Source: JBFWQM01 sp050249455 (lineage in GTDB: Bacteria; Pseudomonadota; Alphaproteobacteria; MPNO01; VGEU01). From it: a stretch of 54,884 nt of DNA. Positions 43,386-52,181 of this stretch are shown piece after piece (position 1 is the first letter of the stretch; each line of letters starts with the position of its first letter). Position numbers and translations under genes: made by a program. Where the stretch lies: contig JBFWQM010000009.1 of NCBI GenBank assembly GCA_050249455.1, positions 1 through 54,884 of the forward strand. Direction: 5' to 3'. The notes beneath the pieces are model-generated. The model had not been told where the DNA came from. It saw nothing but the letters and a program-made list of their open reading frames with translations, and did no database searches.

Positions 43386-44159
43386 TCAGGCGTCGGCGAT
43401 CGAGAAGCCGGCGAAGGCGCCGGCCTGGAGCAGGACGCCGAGCGCGGTCGCGAGATCGATTCCCGGCGCCGCCGCCGCTGCATCGGACAGCGTCCCGCCC
43501 GCCGAGAGCGCCTGAAGCAGCGCGGCGCCGCCCGGCGGCACACTGACGATGCGGACGATGTCGTCGGGGCGCACCACCACGGCCTCCTCGCCGTCCGCGG
43601 CGATGGCGCGCACGGTCGTATCGTGCGTGTTGGTGTCCCAGATCGAGACGGCGGGGTAGGGCGAGGCGAAGGCGCGCGCCGCCGGATGCGGCGCGAAGCG
43701 CAGGCCGCCGGCACGGTCGGGGGGAACGGCGGCGAGCCCCGCGGGGTCCAGCGGCGCGGCGTCGGCGGCATGGAACGCCTCGTTGCGCAGCCATTCCAGC
43801 CGCGCCACGTCGGGCAGATAGGGGTACGGCCGTGTCGGCGCGAAGTCGGCCAGGAATGCCGGGAAGCCGCCGCCGTACTCCAGCAGCACCGGCGTCCGCG
43901 GCGGCAGCGCGGCGATGAACGCGCGCGCGGTCGCGGCGAAGAATTCCGCGCCGACCAGCCGCTCGATCACCGGGAAGCGGGCGCGCAGCGCCTCGGTCAG
44001 GCTGGCGTAGACGTTGTTGCGATGGACGTCGAGGCGGCAGGCCCACCCGGCCGCGAGCCCGGTGGAGGCAACGTCGCGGCGCTCCAGGATCGCCGCAGCC
44101 AATCCGCGCTGCAGCGCCGCAAGCGACGGCTCGACCGGACGGCGCTCAAGCGGCGGCAT
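43386..44159 (-). CDS. bufC: DUF2063 partner protein of bufferin maturation (BufC-like)
   Basis: A 257-residue DUF2063 protein: N-terminal helical domain (LAALQRGLAAAILERR, HRNNVYASLTEALRARFPVIERLVG) and a mixed C-terminal domain. In bufferin systems this protein brings the precursor to the DUF692 enzyme (RRE-like role). Its ATG lies 14 bases inside the end of bufB, so the two are coupled. The C-terminal part has no Cys or metal motif. Symbol given by context and domain. Confidence 0.85.
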   Translation of the reverse strand: MPPLERRPVEPSLAALQRGLAAAILERRDVASTGLAAGWACRLDVHRNNVYASLTEALRARFPVIERLVGAEFFAATARAFIAALPPRTPVLLEYGGGFPAFLADFAPTRPYPYLPDVARLEWLRNEAFHAADAAPLDPAGLAAVPPDRAGGLRFAPHPAARAFASPYPAVSIWDTNTHDTTVRAIAADGEEAVVVRPDDIVRIVSVPPGGAALLQALSAGGTLSDAAAAAPGIDLATALGVLLQAGAFAGFSIADA

Positions 44160-45027
44160 CGCGCGCGGCCTCCGCCAGCAGCCGGTCGGCCCGCCGCGCC
44201 TCGTCGGCGAGCGTCTCCCACCCCGGCACAGCGCTGTCCCACTCGATCAGCGTCGGGACCGGGCCGCAGCGCGCCAGCGCGCGCCGGTAGATCGTCCAGA
44301 CGTCGTCGCAGACGCGGCGGTCGTGCGAATCGATGCACAGCGTCCGGCCGTCGGCGTCGCCCAGCACGGCGTGGCCGGCCAAGTGTATCTCGCCGACGCA
44401 TTCGACCGGGAAGCGGTCGATGTAGGCGTCGGCGTCGAAATCGAGATTGACCGCGGAGACCTGGACGTTGTTGACGTCGAGCAGAAGGCCGCAGCCGGTC
44501 CGCGCGGCGAGCGCCGCCAGGAAGTCGATCTCGTCCATCGCGGCGGCAGCGAAGCGGACGTAGCGCGACGGATTCTCGATCAGGATCGCGCGGCCGATCG
44601 CGTCCTGTGCGGCCGAGACATTGGCGGCAACCATCGCCAGCGCCTCCTCCGTGTACGGCAGCGGCAGGAGGTCGTTCAGGAACGCGCCGCCGTGCGCCGA
44701 CCACGCCAGGTGCTCGGACACGAGGCCGGGCCGGTAGCGTTCTACCACCGCTCTCAACCGGGCGAGGTGGTGCCGGTCCGGCGGTGCGGCGGCGCCGAGT
44801 GACAGCCCGACCCCGTGCACCGACAGCGGCAGGCGCGACCGCACCCGCTCCAGCAGCCGGTGGGGCGGCCCCCCGGCGCCCATGTAGTTCTCGGCATGGA
44901 CCTCGAACCAGCCGGCGCCGGGGGCGCCGTCGGCCGCCTGGGCCGCGTGCTCGGGCTTGAGCCCGACCCCGGCGCATGCCGGGATCGGGTCGCAAGCCGA
45001 ATGCTGGTAGGAGGCTGCGCAAGCCAT
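44146..45027 (-). CDS. bufB: DUF692 multinuclear non-heme iron oxygenase (MNIO) of bufferin maturation
   Basis: A 293-residue TIM-barrel DUF692 protein. Metal-ligand motifs: WFEVHAENY, VHGVGLSLG, SEHLAWS, LIENPSRYV, LLLDVNNV, GEIHLAGH and LIEWDS. MNIO enzymes convert Cys residues of RiPP precursors to oxazolone/thioamide or 5-thiooxazole groups; in bufferins this creates copper-binding groups. The ATG at 45025-45027 shares a base with the bufA stop (TGATG), so it is coupled. The cytosolic enzyme would act on the precursor before export. Confidence 0.92.
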   Translation of the reverse strand: MACAASYQHSACDPIPACAGVGLKPEHAAQAADGAPGAGWFEVHAENYMGAGGPPHRLLERVRSRLPLSVHGVGLSLGAAAPPDRHHLARLRAVVERYRPGLVSEHLAWSAHGGAFLNDLLPLPYTEEALAMVAANVSAAQDAIGRAILIENPSRYVRFAAAAMDEIDFLAALAARTGCGLLLDVNNVQVSAVNLDFDADAYIDRFPVECVGEIHLAGHAVLGDADGRTLCIDSHDRRVCDDVWTIYRRALARCGPVPTLIEWDSAVPGWETLADEARRADRLLAEAARDAAA

Positions 45028-45326
45028 CAGCCGCGGATCGGTTGCAGCGAGCCCTTGCGCTTGCTGCCGTTCTTCAGCGTCACTTCCATGTTGGCGCAGG
45101 TACCGGTGGCGACGTATTTCCAGGCGCCGCGGTCGTGATCGACCTTCGACAGGCCGGCGCACGAATTGTTGCCGGTGGAAGCGCAGTCGTTCTTGCCGGC
45201 CAGGGAGATGCCATAGCACTTCTCCTTGGCGTCGGCGGCCGGGGTCTGGGCGGTCGCGCTGGCGGCGAAGCCGACGGCGGCGGCGAGCGCGGCGGCGACG
45301 GCGAGGCTGGTGGTGTTCGATGGCAT
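45027..45326 (-). CDS. bufA1: Bufferin precursor (DUF2282, BufA1-type RiPP metallophore)
   Basis: A 99-residue precursor. Signal peptide about 1-26 (LAVAAALAAAVGFAASATAQ). The core has four Cys, C37, C48, C56 and C77, in the BufA1 pattern EKCYG, NDC, NNSCAG and GTC. These are the modification and copper-binding sites in the family. AGGAGAGGG fixes the ATG at 45324-45326. After C77 there is a basic 22-residue tail (NGSKRKGSLQP) that looks longer than usual. First gene of the buf operon; acts in the periplasm in protection against copper. Confidence 0.93.
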   Translation of the reverse strand: MPSNTTSLAVAAALAAAVGFAASATAQTPAADAKEKCYGISLAGKNDCASTGNNSCAGLSKVDHDRGAWKYVATGTCANMEVTLKNGSKRKGSLQPIRG

Positions 45327-45375
45327 CGGGCCCTCTCCTGTTTGCTGCGGGCCATGGGCGGCCCGCCAACAACCA

Positions 45376-45401
45376 TTCGCCGCCGCCCGCGGCGGCGTTA
45401 C
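45376..45401 (-). promoter_or_regulatory. Candidate ECF (SigF-type) promoter of the bufferin operon
   Basis: Minus-strand GTAACG (45401-45396) and CGAA (45379-45376) are separated by exactly 16 bases. From memory, the Caulobacter SigF promoters in front of bufferin operons are GTAACC-N16-CGAA, so this is one mismatch. It would start transcription about 40 bases upstream of bufA1. No sigF or nrsF gene is in the window. Confidence 0.5.
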
Positions 45402-45509
45402 TGCGATCACGCAGCCGTTACCGGCGCGGCCGCGACCCGTGGGGGGCCGGGAATCGGCACCGCGGGTTCGACGACTGCAGGATGGAGGACGATTAGGCCT
45501 GGGGCCGGC

Positions 45510-48500
45510 TCAAGCCTGGTTCGGCGCGGCGATGCCGAGCGAGGCGAGCGCCGCGCCGATCTGCGCCGGCGTATAGGGCTTGGACAGGAACGCGATGCGG
45601 TCGGTGGTCGCGATGCGCCGCCGCATGTCGCCTTCGTCTCGGCCGCTGGCGATGACCAGCGGCAGCGCCGGATAGGCGGCGCGCATTTCGGCGACCAGGA
45701 CGTCGCCGTCGCCGTCGGGCAGGCCGAAATCGACGATGGCGGCGGCAAAGCCGTCCGGGAACAGGCCCAGCTTGCTGCGCGCCATGGCCGCGGTGGCGGC
45801 GTTCTCGACCTTGAAGCCGAGCTCCTCCAGCGCGTCGGTCACCAGCATCTGCAGCAGCGCCTCGTCCTCCACCACCAGGATGCGGGCGGGGCCGTGGCGG
45901 GCGTCCAGAACGTCGCGCAGCTTGGCCGCCAGCGCCGCATAGGTGAACGGCTTGGTGATGATCTGGACGCCGGGGTCCAGGCGGCCGGCGTGGACGATCG
46001 CGTTGCGCGCATAGCCGGTGGTGAACAGCACCTTCAGGTCCGGGCGAACCTGACGCGCACGGTCAGAGAGCTGGCGGCCGTTCATGCCGCCGGGCAGGCC
46101 GACGTCGGTGAACAGCATGTCGACCTCCGGGTGGCGTTCGAGCGCGCGCAGCCCGGCCGCGCCGTCGCCCGCCTCCACCACCGCATAGCCCAGCTCGCGC
46201 AGGATGCCGGTGGTGTAGGCGCGCACGTCGTCGTCGTCCTCCACCACCAGGATGGTCTCGGACTGGCCGGCGCGCGGCACCGGCGCCGGCGCCTCCGGCT
46301 CCACGGCCAGTTCCTGCGCATGCAGGCGCGGCAGGTAGATCTTGACCGAGGTGCCTTCGCCCGGCTCGCTGTAGATCTTGACATGGCCGCCCGACTGCTT
46401 GACGAAGCCGTAGACCTGCGACAGGCCGAGCCCGGTGCCCTGGCCGATCTCCTTGGTGGTGAAGAACGGCTCGAATGCCCTGGCCGCGGTGTCGCGGTCC
46501 ATGCCGATGCCGGTGTCGGTGATGGCGACGACCACGTACTGGCCGGGCACCACCTCGGCCTGCACCGCGGCATAGCTTTCGTCCAGGTGCGCGTTCGCGG
46601 TCTCGATGCTCAGCCGGCCGCCTTCGGGCATGGCGTCGCGCGCGTTGACGGCGAGGTTCAAGATCGCGACCTCGAGCTGGTTGGGGTCGGCATGGACCAG
46701 CCACAGGCCGCCGGCGAGCACGCTCTCGATGGCGATCTGCTCGCCGATGGTCCGCCGCATCAGGTCCGACATACCGCCGATCAGCCGGTTGACGTCGAGC
46801 GGCTTGGGGTCGAGCGGCTGCTGCCGCGAGAACGCCAGCAGGCGCTGGGTCAGCGCCGCGCCGCGCTGGGCGCCGCGCATCGCGAGGTCGGCCGACCGTG
46901 TGATCGACGAAACATCCGGCGCACCCCCGCGCAGATGGCGCTGCGCGTTCTCCAGATTGCCGATGATGACGGTCAGCAGGTTGTTGAAGTCGTGCGCCAC
47001 GCCGCCGGTGAGCTGGCCGATGCCTTCCATCTTCTGCGCCTGGCGAAGCGCCTCCTCGGCCCGCTCGCGCTCGGCGGCCTCGGTGACCAGCCGCGCGTTG
47101 GCCGCGGTCAGCTCGGCGGTGCGCTCGGCGACCTTGGCCTCCAGCATCTGCTCGCTCTCGCGCAGCGCCGCCTCCACCAGCCGCCGCCGCTCGATCTCCT
47201 GCCGGGCGGAGCGGAGCAGGCGCGCCTTGTCGATCGCGATCCCCGCCTGCGTGGCGATGCCCGACACCAGGCGCTCAGCGCGCTCGTCGAACACGCCGGC
47301 CTCGGGGTGGCCGAAGAAGAGGCCGCCCAGCACGGCGCCGTCATGGGAGAATACCGGCGCGGCCAGGTAGCTGCGCACCGGCAGATGGCCCTTCGGCATG
47401 CCGTGGTAGGGCGGATTGTGGCCGAACCGCGGGTCCAGCGTGATGTCGGGCGACCGCACGATGGCGGTGCCGGTGAAGGTGGGCGCGAACACTGCCGTGT
47501 TGCGCGGCATCGGGAAGCCCTCGAACGCCGACCGCGGCGCGCCGGACAGCGAGTAGAGCGTGTACGCTTCGCCCTTGTCGTCGATGACGTTGTAGAAGAA
47601 CGCGCCGAACGCCGCGCCGGTCAGCGCCGTCGCGGAATCGGTGACCACCTGGACGGCGCGCTCGAGGTCCAGCTCGGCGGCGATCGCCGTGCCGACGCGG
47701 TTGAGCGTCTCCAGGGTCCGCGCCTCCTCGGCCAGGGCGCGGGCGCTGTCGCGCCGGACCCGCGCCAGCCGCAGGTTGACCTCCACCCGCGCCAGCAGCT
47801 CGCGCGCCGAGAACGGCTTGGTCAGGTAGTCGTCGGCGCCGGTGGCGAGGCCTTCGAGCTTCGACTCTTCCGCCGCGCGCGCCGACAGGAGCAGGACCGG
47901 CGTTTCGCGCAGCGCGACGTCGCGGCGCAGCGCCGCGACCAGCGCGAACCCGTCGAGCTTCGGCATCATAACGTCCGACAGCACCAGGTCGGGCCTCAAG
48001 CGCCGTGCCGCGGCCAGCGCCGCCTCGCCGTCGGCGACAGCCTCGACCCTGAAGCCGGCGGAGTGCAGCAGCCGGCGCACATAGCCGCGCATGTCGGCAT
48101 TGTCGTCGGCCAGCAGCACCAGCTGGTCGGATGCCCCGGCGACCGTGCCCACCGCGCCGAGGTCCTCCGATGCCGACACGGGTACGGTTTCCGCCGGCGA
48201 CGCCTCGTCGTTGGCGAGCCAGCCCATCGCCTCGTCGACATAGGCCTGTGCGCGCAGGCCGGTCGAGGCCAGCGACCGTTCGCCGCCGACCCGGTCGGCC
48301 GGCAGATGCGCAGCGCCGAACGGGATCGTCACGGCGAATGTGCTGCCGGCGCCGGGCGTGCTGTCGACCGTGATCGCCGCGCCGTGCAGGCGCACCAGCT
48401 CCTGCACCAGCGCGAGCCCGATGCCGCTGCCTTCGAACGAGCGGCCGCGCGCGCCCTCGATGCGGCGGAACCGCTCGAACAGGTGCGGAAGCTCCTCCGC

Positions 48501-50033
48501 CGCGATGCCGGTGCCGGTGTCTCGCACCGCCATGACGGCGTGGCGGCCGTCGGACGACGGCCGGATCGTCACGGCGATCTCGCCCTCGAAGGTGAACTTG
48601 AAGGCGTTCGACAGCAGGTTGAGGACGATCTTTTCCCACATGTCGCGATCGACGTGCACCGGCGCCGGCAGCGGCGGGCAGTCGATGACGAAGCGCAGGC
48701 CGGCGCGCTCCATCGCCGAACGGAAGCTGGAGGCCAGCTCGGCGGTCAGCGCGCTCAGGTCCACCGGCTCGAAATGGGATTCGACGCGTCCCGCCTCGAT
48801 GCGCGAGAAGTCGAGCAGCGCGTTGACCAGCTTCAGGAGCCGTAGCGAGTTGCGATGCGCGACCTCCACCAGCGCACGCCGTTCGGACGACAGCCCGTCG
48901 CCGGGCGCGGCCAGGATCTCCTCCAGCGGGCTCATCATCAGGGTCAGCGGCGTGCGGAACTCGTGGCTGACGTTGGAGAAGAAGGTCGTCTTGGCGCGGT
49001 CGATTTCGGCCAGCGCCTCGGCACGCCGGCGCTCCTCCTCGTAGGCCTGGGCGTTCGCGATCGCCGCGCCGATCTGGCCCGCGGTCAACGTCAGGAACGC
49101 GCGGTAGCCGTCGTCGAACAGCCGGAACGGGTTGAGGCCGACCACCAGCACCCCGGCGCGCCCGGTCTCGCCGGTCGCCGGTATCGGCAGCATGGCGGCG
49201 TGGTTCGCCGGTTGCGGCCAGCTGCCGCGCGGGAAGTCGGTCGCGAACAGGCGATCGAGGCCGGCGACGTGGCGCGGGTCCTGCCGGCGCAGCACCTCGC
49301 CGAACGGCCAGCCGTCCGCCGCCTCGGCGCCCGCGTGGACGGGGGCGGCCGGATGTCCGGCGGCGATCCCGGTGGCGCCGGCAAGCACGAGCGCGTCGCT
49401 GCCGGGTTCAGCGGTATAGATCAGCGCGAAGGGGATGTCCTGCGGGTTGGCGGCGAGCGCCTCGGCGCTGCGCGCGCAGGCGTCCTGCCAGCTCCGGGCG
49501 GTGGATGCGGTGGCCGCGAGGTGGCGCAGCAGTGCCAGCTGCCGTTCGCTGATGACGCGCTGCGTATCGTCGGTGTTGGCGCAGATGATGCCGCCCGGGC
49601 TGCCGTCGTCGTCGGGGATCGGGCTGTAGGAGAAGGTGTAGTAGGTCTCCTCCGGATAGCCGTTGCGCTCCATGATCAGGAGCTGCTGCTCGACGTAGGT
49701 GCCCTCGATGCCGCTCATCGCGGTGGCGAGCATCGGGCCGATCTCGTTGGCGATCTCGCGCCAGACCTGGCGGGTCGGCTGGCCCAGCGCGGCCGGATGC
49801 TTGCCGCCGATCACCGATTTGTAGGCGTCGTTGTAGAGGTAGGTGAGCTCCGGCCCCCAGCCGATCCAGATCGGCTGGCGCGAGGTCAGCATGATGCGCA
49901 CGGCGGTGCGTAGGCTCTGCGGCCAGCCGCCGGGCGGCCCCAGGGGAGTGGCGGCCCAGTCGTGGCGGCGGATGAGCTCGCCCAACTCCCCGCCGCCGGC
50001 GAGAAATTCGGGCAATGCCGGGGAGGCGGCCAC
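45510..50033 (-). CDS. Double-core hybrid sensor histidine kinase
   Basis: A 1507-residue soluble kinase without membrane segments. Order: PAS-like (about 1-160), GAF (170-335), HisKA with His357 (SHEFRTPLT), HATPase (460-575; N476, DTGTGI), receiver 1 (638-755; Asp687), GAF 2 (770-940), coiled coil (945-1000), second HisKA with His1014 (VAHDFNN), HATPase 2 (1110-1235; N1130, DTGIG), receiver 2 (1258-1375; Asp1310), receiver 3 (1383-1500; Asp1435). No output domain, so it must pass phosphate to another protein. The nearest simple receiver is at 52804. Ends 184 bases before bufA1 on the same strand. Confidence 0.92.
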   Translation of the reverse strand: MAASPALPEFLAGGGELGELIRRHDWAATPLGPPGGWPQSLRTAVRIMLTSRQPIWIGWGPELTYLYNDAYKSVIGGKHPAALGQPTRQVWREIANEIGPMLATAMSGIEGTYVEQQLLIMERNGYPEETYYTFSYSPIPDDDGSPGGIICANTDDTQRVISERQLALLRHLAATASTARSWQDACARSAEALAANPQDIPFALIYTAEPGSDALVLAGATGIAAGHPAAPVHAGAEAADGWPFGEVLRRQDPRHVAGLDRLFATDFPRGSWPQPANHAAMLPIPATGETGRAGVLVVGLNPFRLFDDGYRAFLTLTAGQIGAAIANAQAYEEERRRAEALAEIDRAKTTFFSNVSHEFRTPLTLMMSPLEEILAAPGDGLSSERRALVEVAHRNSLRLLKLVNALLDFSRIEAGRVESHFEPVDLSALTAELASSFRSAMERAGLRFVIDCPPLPAPVHVDRDMWEKIVLNLLSNAFKFTFEGEIAVTIRPSSDGRHAVMAVRDTGTGIAAEELPHLFERFRRIEGARGRSFEGSGIGLALVQELVRLHGAAITVDSTPGAGSTFAVTIPFGAAHLPADRVGGERSLASTGLRAQAYVDEAMGWLANDEASPAETVPVSASEDLGAVGTVAGASDQLVLLADDNADMRGYVRRLLHSAGFRVEAVADGEAALAAARRLRPDLVLSDVMMPKLDGFALVAALRRDVALRETPVLLLSARAAEESKLEGLATGADDYLTKPFSARELLARVEVNLRLARVRRDSARALAEEARTLETLNRVGTAIAAELDLERAVQVVTDSATALTGAAFGAFFYNVIDDKGEAYTLYSLSGAPRSAFEGFPMPRNTAVFAPTFTGTAIVRSPDITLDPRFGHNPPYHGMPKGHLPVRSYLAAPVFSHDGAVLGGLFFGHPEAGVFDERAERLVSGIATQAGIAIDKARLLRSARQEIERRRLVEAALRESEQMLEAKVAERTAELTAANARLVTEAAERERAEEALRQAQKMEGIGQLTGGVAHDFNNLLTVIIGNLENAQRHLRGGAPDVSSITRSADLAMRGAQRGAALTQRLLAFSRQQPLDPKPLDVNRLIGGMSDLMRRTIGEQIAIESVLAGGLWLVHADPNQLEVAILNLAVNARDAMPEGGRLSIETANAHLDESYAAVQAEVVPGQYVVVAITDTGIGMDRDTAARAFEPFFTTKEIGQGTGLGLSQVYGFVKQSGGHVKIYSEPGEGTSVKIYLPRLHAQELAVEPEAPAPVPRAGQSETILVVEDDDDVRAYTTGILRELGYAVVEAGDGAAGLRALERHPEVDMLFTDVGLPGGMNGRQLSDRARQVRPDLKVLFTTGYARNAIVHAGRLDPGVQIITKPFTYAALAAKLRDVLDARHGPARILVVEDEALLQMLVTDALEELGFKVENAATAAMARSKLGLFPDGFAAAIVDFGLPDGDGDVLVAEMRAAYPALPLVIASGRDEGDMRRRIATTDRIAFLSKPYTPAQIGAALASLGIAAPNQA

Positions 50034-50246
50034 AGGCTAATTCAGGTCGCGTGACCGCGGAGCGGTGTTGGTCTGCGGGATGCCGCCGGTCGAACTCGCG
50101 CGCGCATTGTCGTGCTCCTTGCCCCCAACCGCGCGAAACTCCCCAGGCGCCTCAGGGTTCCGCGCGGCGAATGATTTTTTCCGGCGCCATTGCGCCGGCC
50201 GGGCGGCGGGGCGACACTGGCCGGCCCGGATCACGAGGAGGTGGCG

Positions 50247-50843
50247 ATGGACAAGGTGCGGCTGGTGAAGCCCGACGCGGCGGACGACGAGGTGGCGGCG
50301 ATCTTCGACGACATCCGGCGAACCAAGGGGGCCAAGTTCCTGACCCCGACCTGGGGCTTCTTCGCGCTCGACATCGAGCTGCTGAAGGGGTGGTGGACCC
50401 TGACCAAGCGGCTGCAGATGACGCCGGGCTCGCTGCCCAAGCCGCTGCTCAACGCGATCTCGCTGGTCTGCGCGGCGGAGGTCGACTGCCCGCGCTGCAT
50501 CAACAACCATCAGACCCACCTGATCGAGCATTTCGGCATGTCGATGGACGACGTGATGGAATGCATCGATTTCGAGAACTCGAAGACGTTGGACCCGATG
50601 TGGAAGGACGTGCTGCGCTTCGCGCGCAAGGTGGCGTTCAACCAGGGCACGGTCGACGCCGACTTCCAGGCGCTGCGCGACCACGGCATCGACGATGTCG
50701 GCGTGGCGGAGATCGTCTCGATGGCGATGCTCGAATCCGGCATGGCACGCCATGCCGTCGGCGTCGCGCCGTTCGAGAACGGCGACGAATGGCCCCGCGA
50801 CAACCTGCCGTCGCAGCACTACGCGGAGAACGTCAACCGGTAG
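50247..50843 (+). CDS. Carboxymuconolactone decarboxylase/AhpD-fold protein
   Basis: A 198-residue all-alpha protein of the CMD/AhpD superfamily. The redox motif E-V-D-C-P-R-C-x3-H (EVDCPRCINNH) matches the AhpD Glu-CxxC-His site, so a peroxidase-type thiol function is more likely than lactone decarboxylation. GAGGAGG (50235-50241) fixes the ATG at 50247. Divergent from the hybrid kinase over 213 bases and convergent with the LeuC-like gene. No partner peroxiredoxin is adjacent. Confidence 0.85.
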   Translation: MDKVRLVKPDAADDEVAAIFDDIRRTKGAKFLTPTWGFFALDIELLKGWWTLTKRLQMTPGSLPKPLLNAISLVCAAEVDCPRCINNHQTHLIEHFGMSMDDVMECIDFENSKTLDPMWKDVLRFARKVAFNQGTVDADFQALRDHGIDDVGVAEIVSMAMLESGMARHAVGVAPFENGDEWPRDNLPSQHYAENVNR

Positions 50844-50894
50844 TGCCGTCGCCCGGCTTCGTCGCCGCGTAGGGCAGCCTCGTCGCCAGACGCG

Positions 50895-52181
50895 TTATCG
50901 CGTCGAATCCGAAACGATGTCGCGCGGGTCCGTCACGACGCCGGCCAGCGCGCTGGCGGCGGCGGTGGCGGGGCTGCACAGCATGATCTCGGCGGCGGGG
51001 TTGCCCATGCGGCCGGGCATGTTGCGGTTGCTGGTCGACAGGCACAGCTCGCCGTCGCCCAGCACGCCCTGGTGGACGCCGGCGCACACCGCGCAGCCTG
51101 ACGGCATCACCGTCGCGCCGGCCTCGATCAGGGTGGCGAGGTCGCCGTTCCTGGCCGCCTCCGCCATCACCGCGCGGGACGCCGGCACCACCATCAGCCG
51201 CGTCCCCGGATGCACCTGGCGGCCGCGCAGGATCGCCGCGGCGATGGCGAGGTCGTCGGCGCGCGCGTTGGTGCACGAGCCGATGAACACCTGGTGCACC
51301 CGCGTGCCGGCCGCCTCGCGCACCGGCACGCCGCGGTCCTCGCGCCCCGGCAGCGCGACCAGCGGCTCCAGCGCCGCGAGGTCGAGCGTGTGCTCGGCCG
51401 CATAGGTCGCATCGGCGTCGGGCAGCACCGGCGCGAACGGGTACTGGGCGCGGCCCTCCATGTAGGCAGCGGTGACTGCGTCGAACGGGAACAGGCCGCC
51501 CTTGGCGCCGATCTCCGCGCTCATGTTGCACAAGGTGAAGCGTTCGGAGATCGACAGCGACGCCGCGCCCGGCCCGCCATATTCCAGCACCTGGTAAAGC
51601 CCGCCGAGGACGCCGAGCCGGCGCACGATCTCCAGCATCAGGTCCTTGGCATAGACGCCGGGGCGGAGCGCGCCGTCCAGCGTGACGCGCACGCTCGCCG
51701 GCACCTTCAGCCACAGCCGGCCGGTCGCCCAGACGAAGCCGATCTCCGCCTCGCCGGTGCCGATGGCGAGCGCGCCGACGGCACCGCCGGACGGCGTGTG
51801 CGAATCGTGCGCCGCCACCAGCGCGCCGGGCGTCACGAAGCCCTTCTCCACCATCACCTGATGCGCGATGCCCGACCCGCCGCCGAAGAAGGCGCGGAAG
51901 CCGTGCTTCTCCGCGAACGCGCGGATGCGGGCGTGGTTGTTGGCGTCGCGCCGGTTGTCGGCCGGGGTCGCGTGGTCGAGGCAGGCCGCCGTGTGGTCGG
52001 GATCGACGACCCGCGTCGCGCCCATCCGCTCGAACGCGTCGATCGCGAACACCGCGAAGTCGTGCGCATAGGTGAAGTCGGGCCGCGCCTCGACGAACTC
52101 GCCCGGCGTCACCGACGCGCGGCCGCTGGTGCGCGCCAGGATCTTCTCGGCCACCGTGGCGCCAGCGGACGTCCCGGTCAT
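50895..52181 (-). CDS. LeuC-like large subunit of an aconitase-family hydro-lyase
   Basis: A 428-residue protein of the 3-isopropylmalate dehydratase large-subunit family. The [4Fe-4S] ligands are in IGSCTNAR and SGCAVCAG; substrate-side DSHTPSGGAVGALAIG is present. Length is that of the archaeal/LeuC2 type (about 420), not the 470-residue enterobacterial LeuC. The ATG at 52179-52181 overlaps the stop of the small-subunit gene (ATGA). No leuA or leuB is near, so the pair may serve another 2-hydroxyacid such as dimethylmalate or homoaconitate. Confidence 0.88.
   Translation of the reverse strand: MTGTSAGATVAEKILARTSGRASVTPGEFVEARPDFTYAHDFAVFAIDAFERMGATRVVDPDHTAACLDHATPADNRRDANNHARIRAFAEKHGFRAFFGGGSGIAHQVMVEKGFVTPGALVAAHDSHTPSGGAVGALAIGTGEAEIGFVWATGRLWLKVPASVRVTLDGALRPGVYAKDLMLEIVRRLGVLGGLYQVLEYGGPGAASLSISERFTLCNMSAEIGAKGGLFPFDAVTAAYMEGRAQYPFAPVLPDADATYAAEHTLDLAALEPLVALPGREDRGVPVREAAGTRVHQVFIGSCTNARADDLAIAAAILRGRQVHPGTRLMVVPASRAVMAEAARNGDLATLIEAGATVMPSGCAVCAGVHQGVLGDGELCLSTSNRNMPGRMGNPAAEIMLCSPATAAASALAGVVTDPRDIVSDSTR

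Noticed and set aside
44976..48845. Open frame of about 1290 codons on the plus strand
   Set aside because: It is antisense to the hybrid kinase and bufferin genes, which have full domain evidence. Long stop-free shadow frames are expected at this GC content, and its product is low-complexity His/Arg/Gly/Ala-rich.
50247..50843. Gamma-carboxymuconolactone decarboxylase of the beta-ketoadipate pathway
   Set aside because: The Glu-CPRC-His site is of the AhpD/peroxidase type, and no other beta-ketoadipate gene is near.
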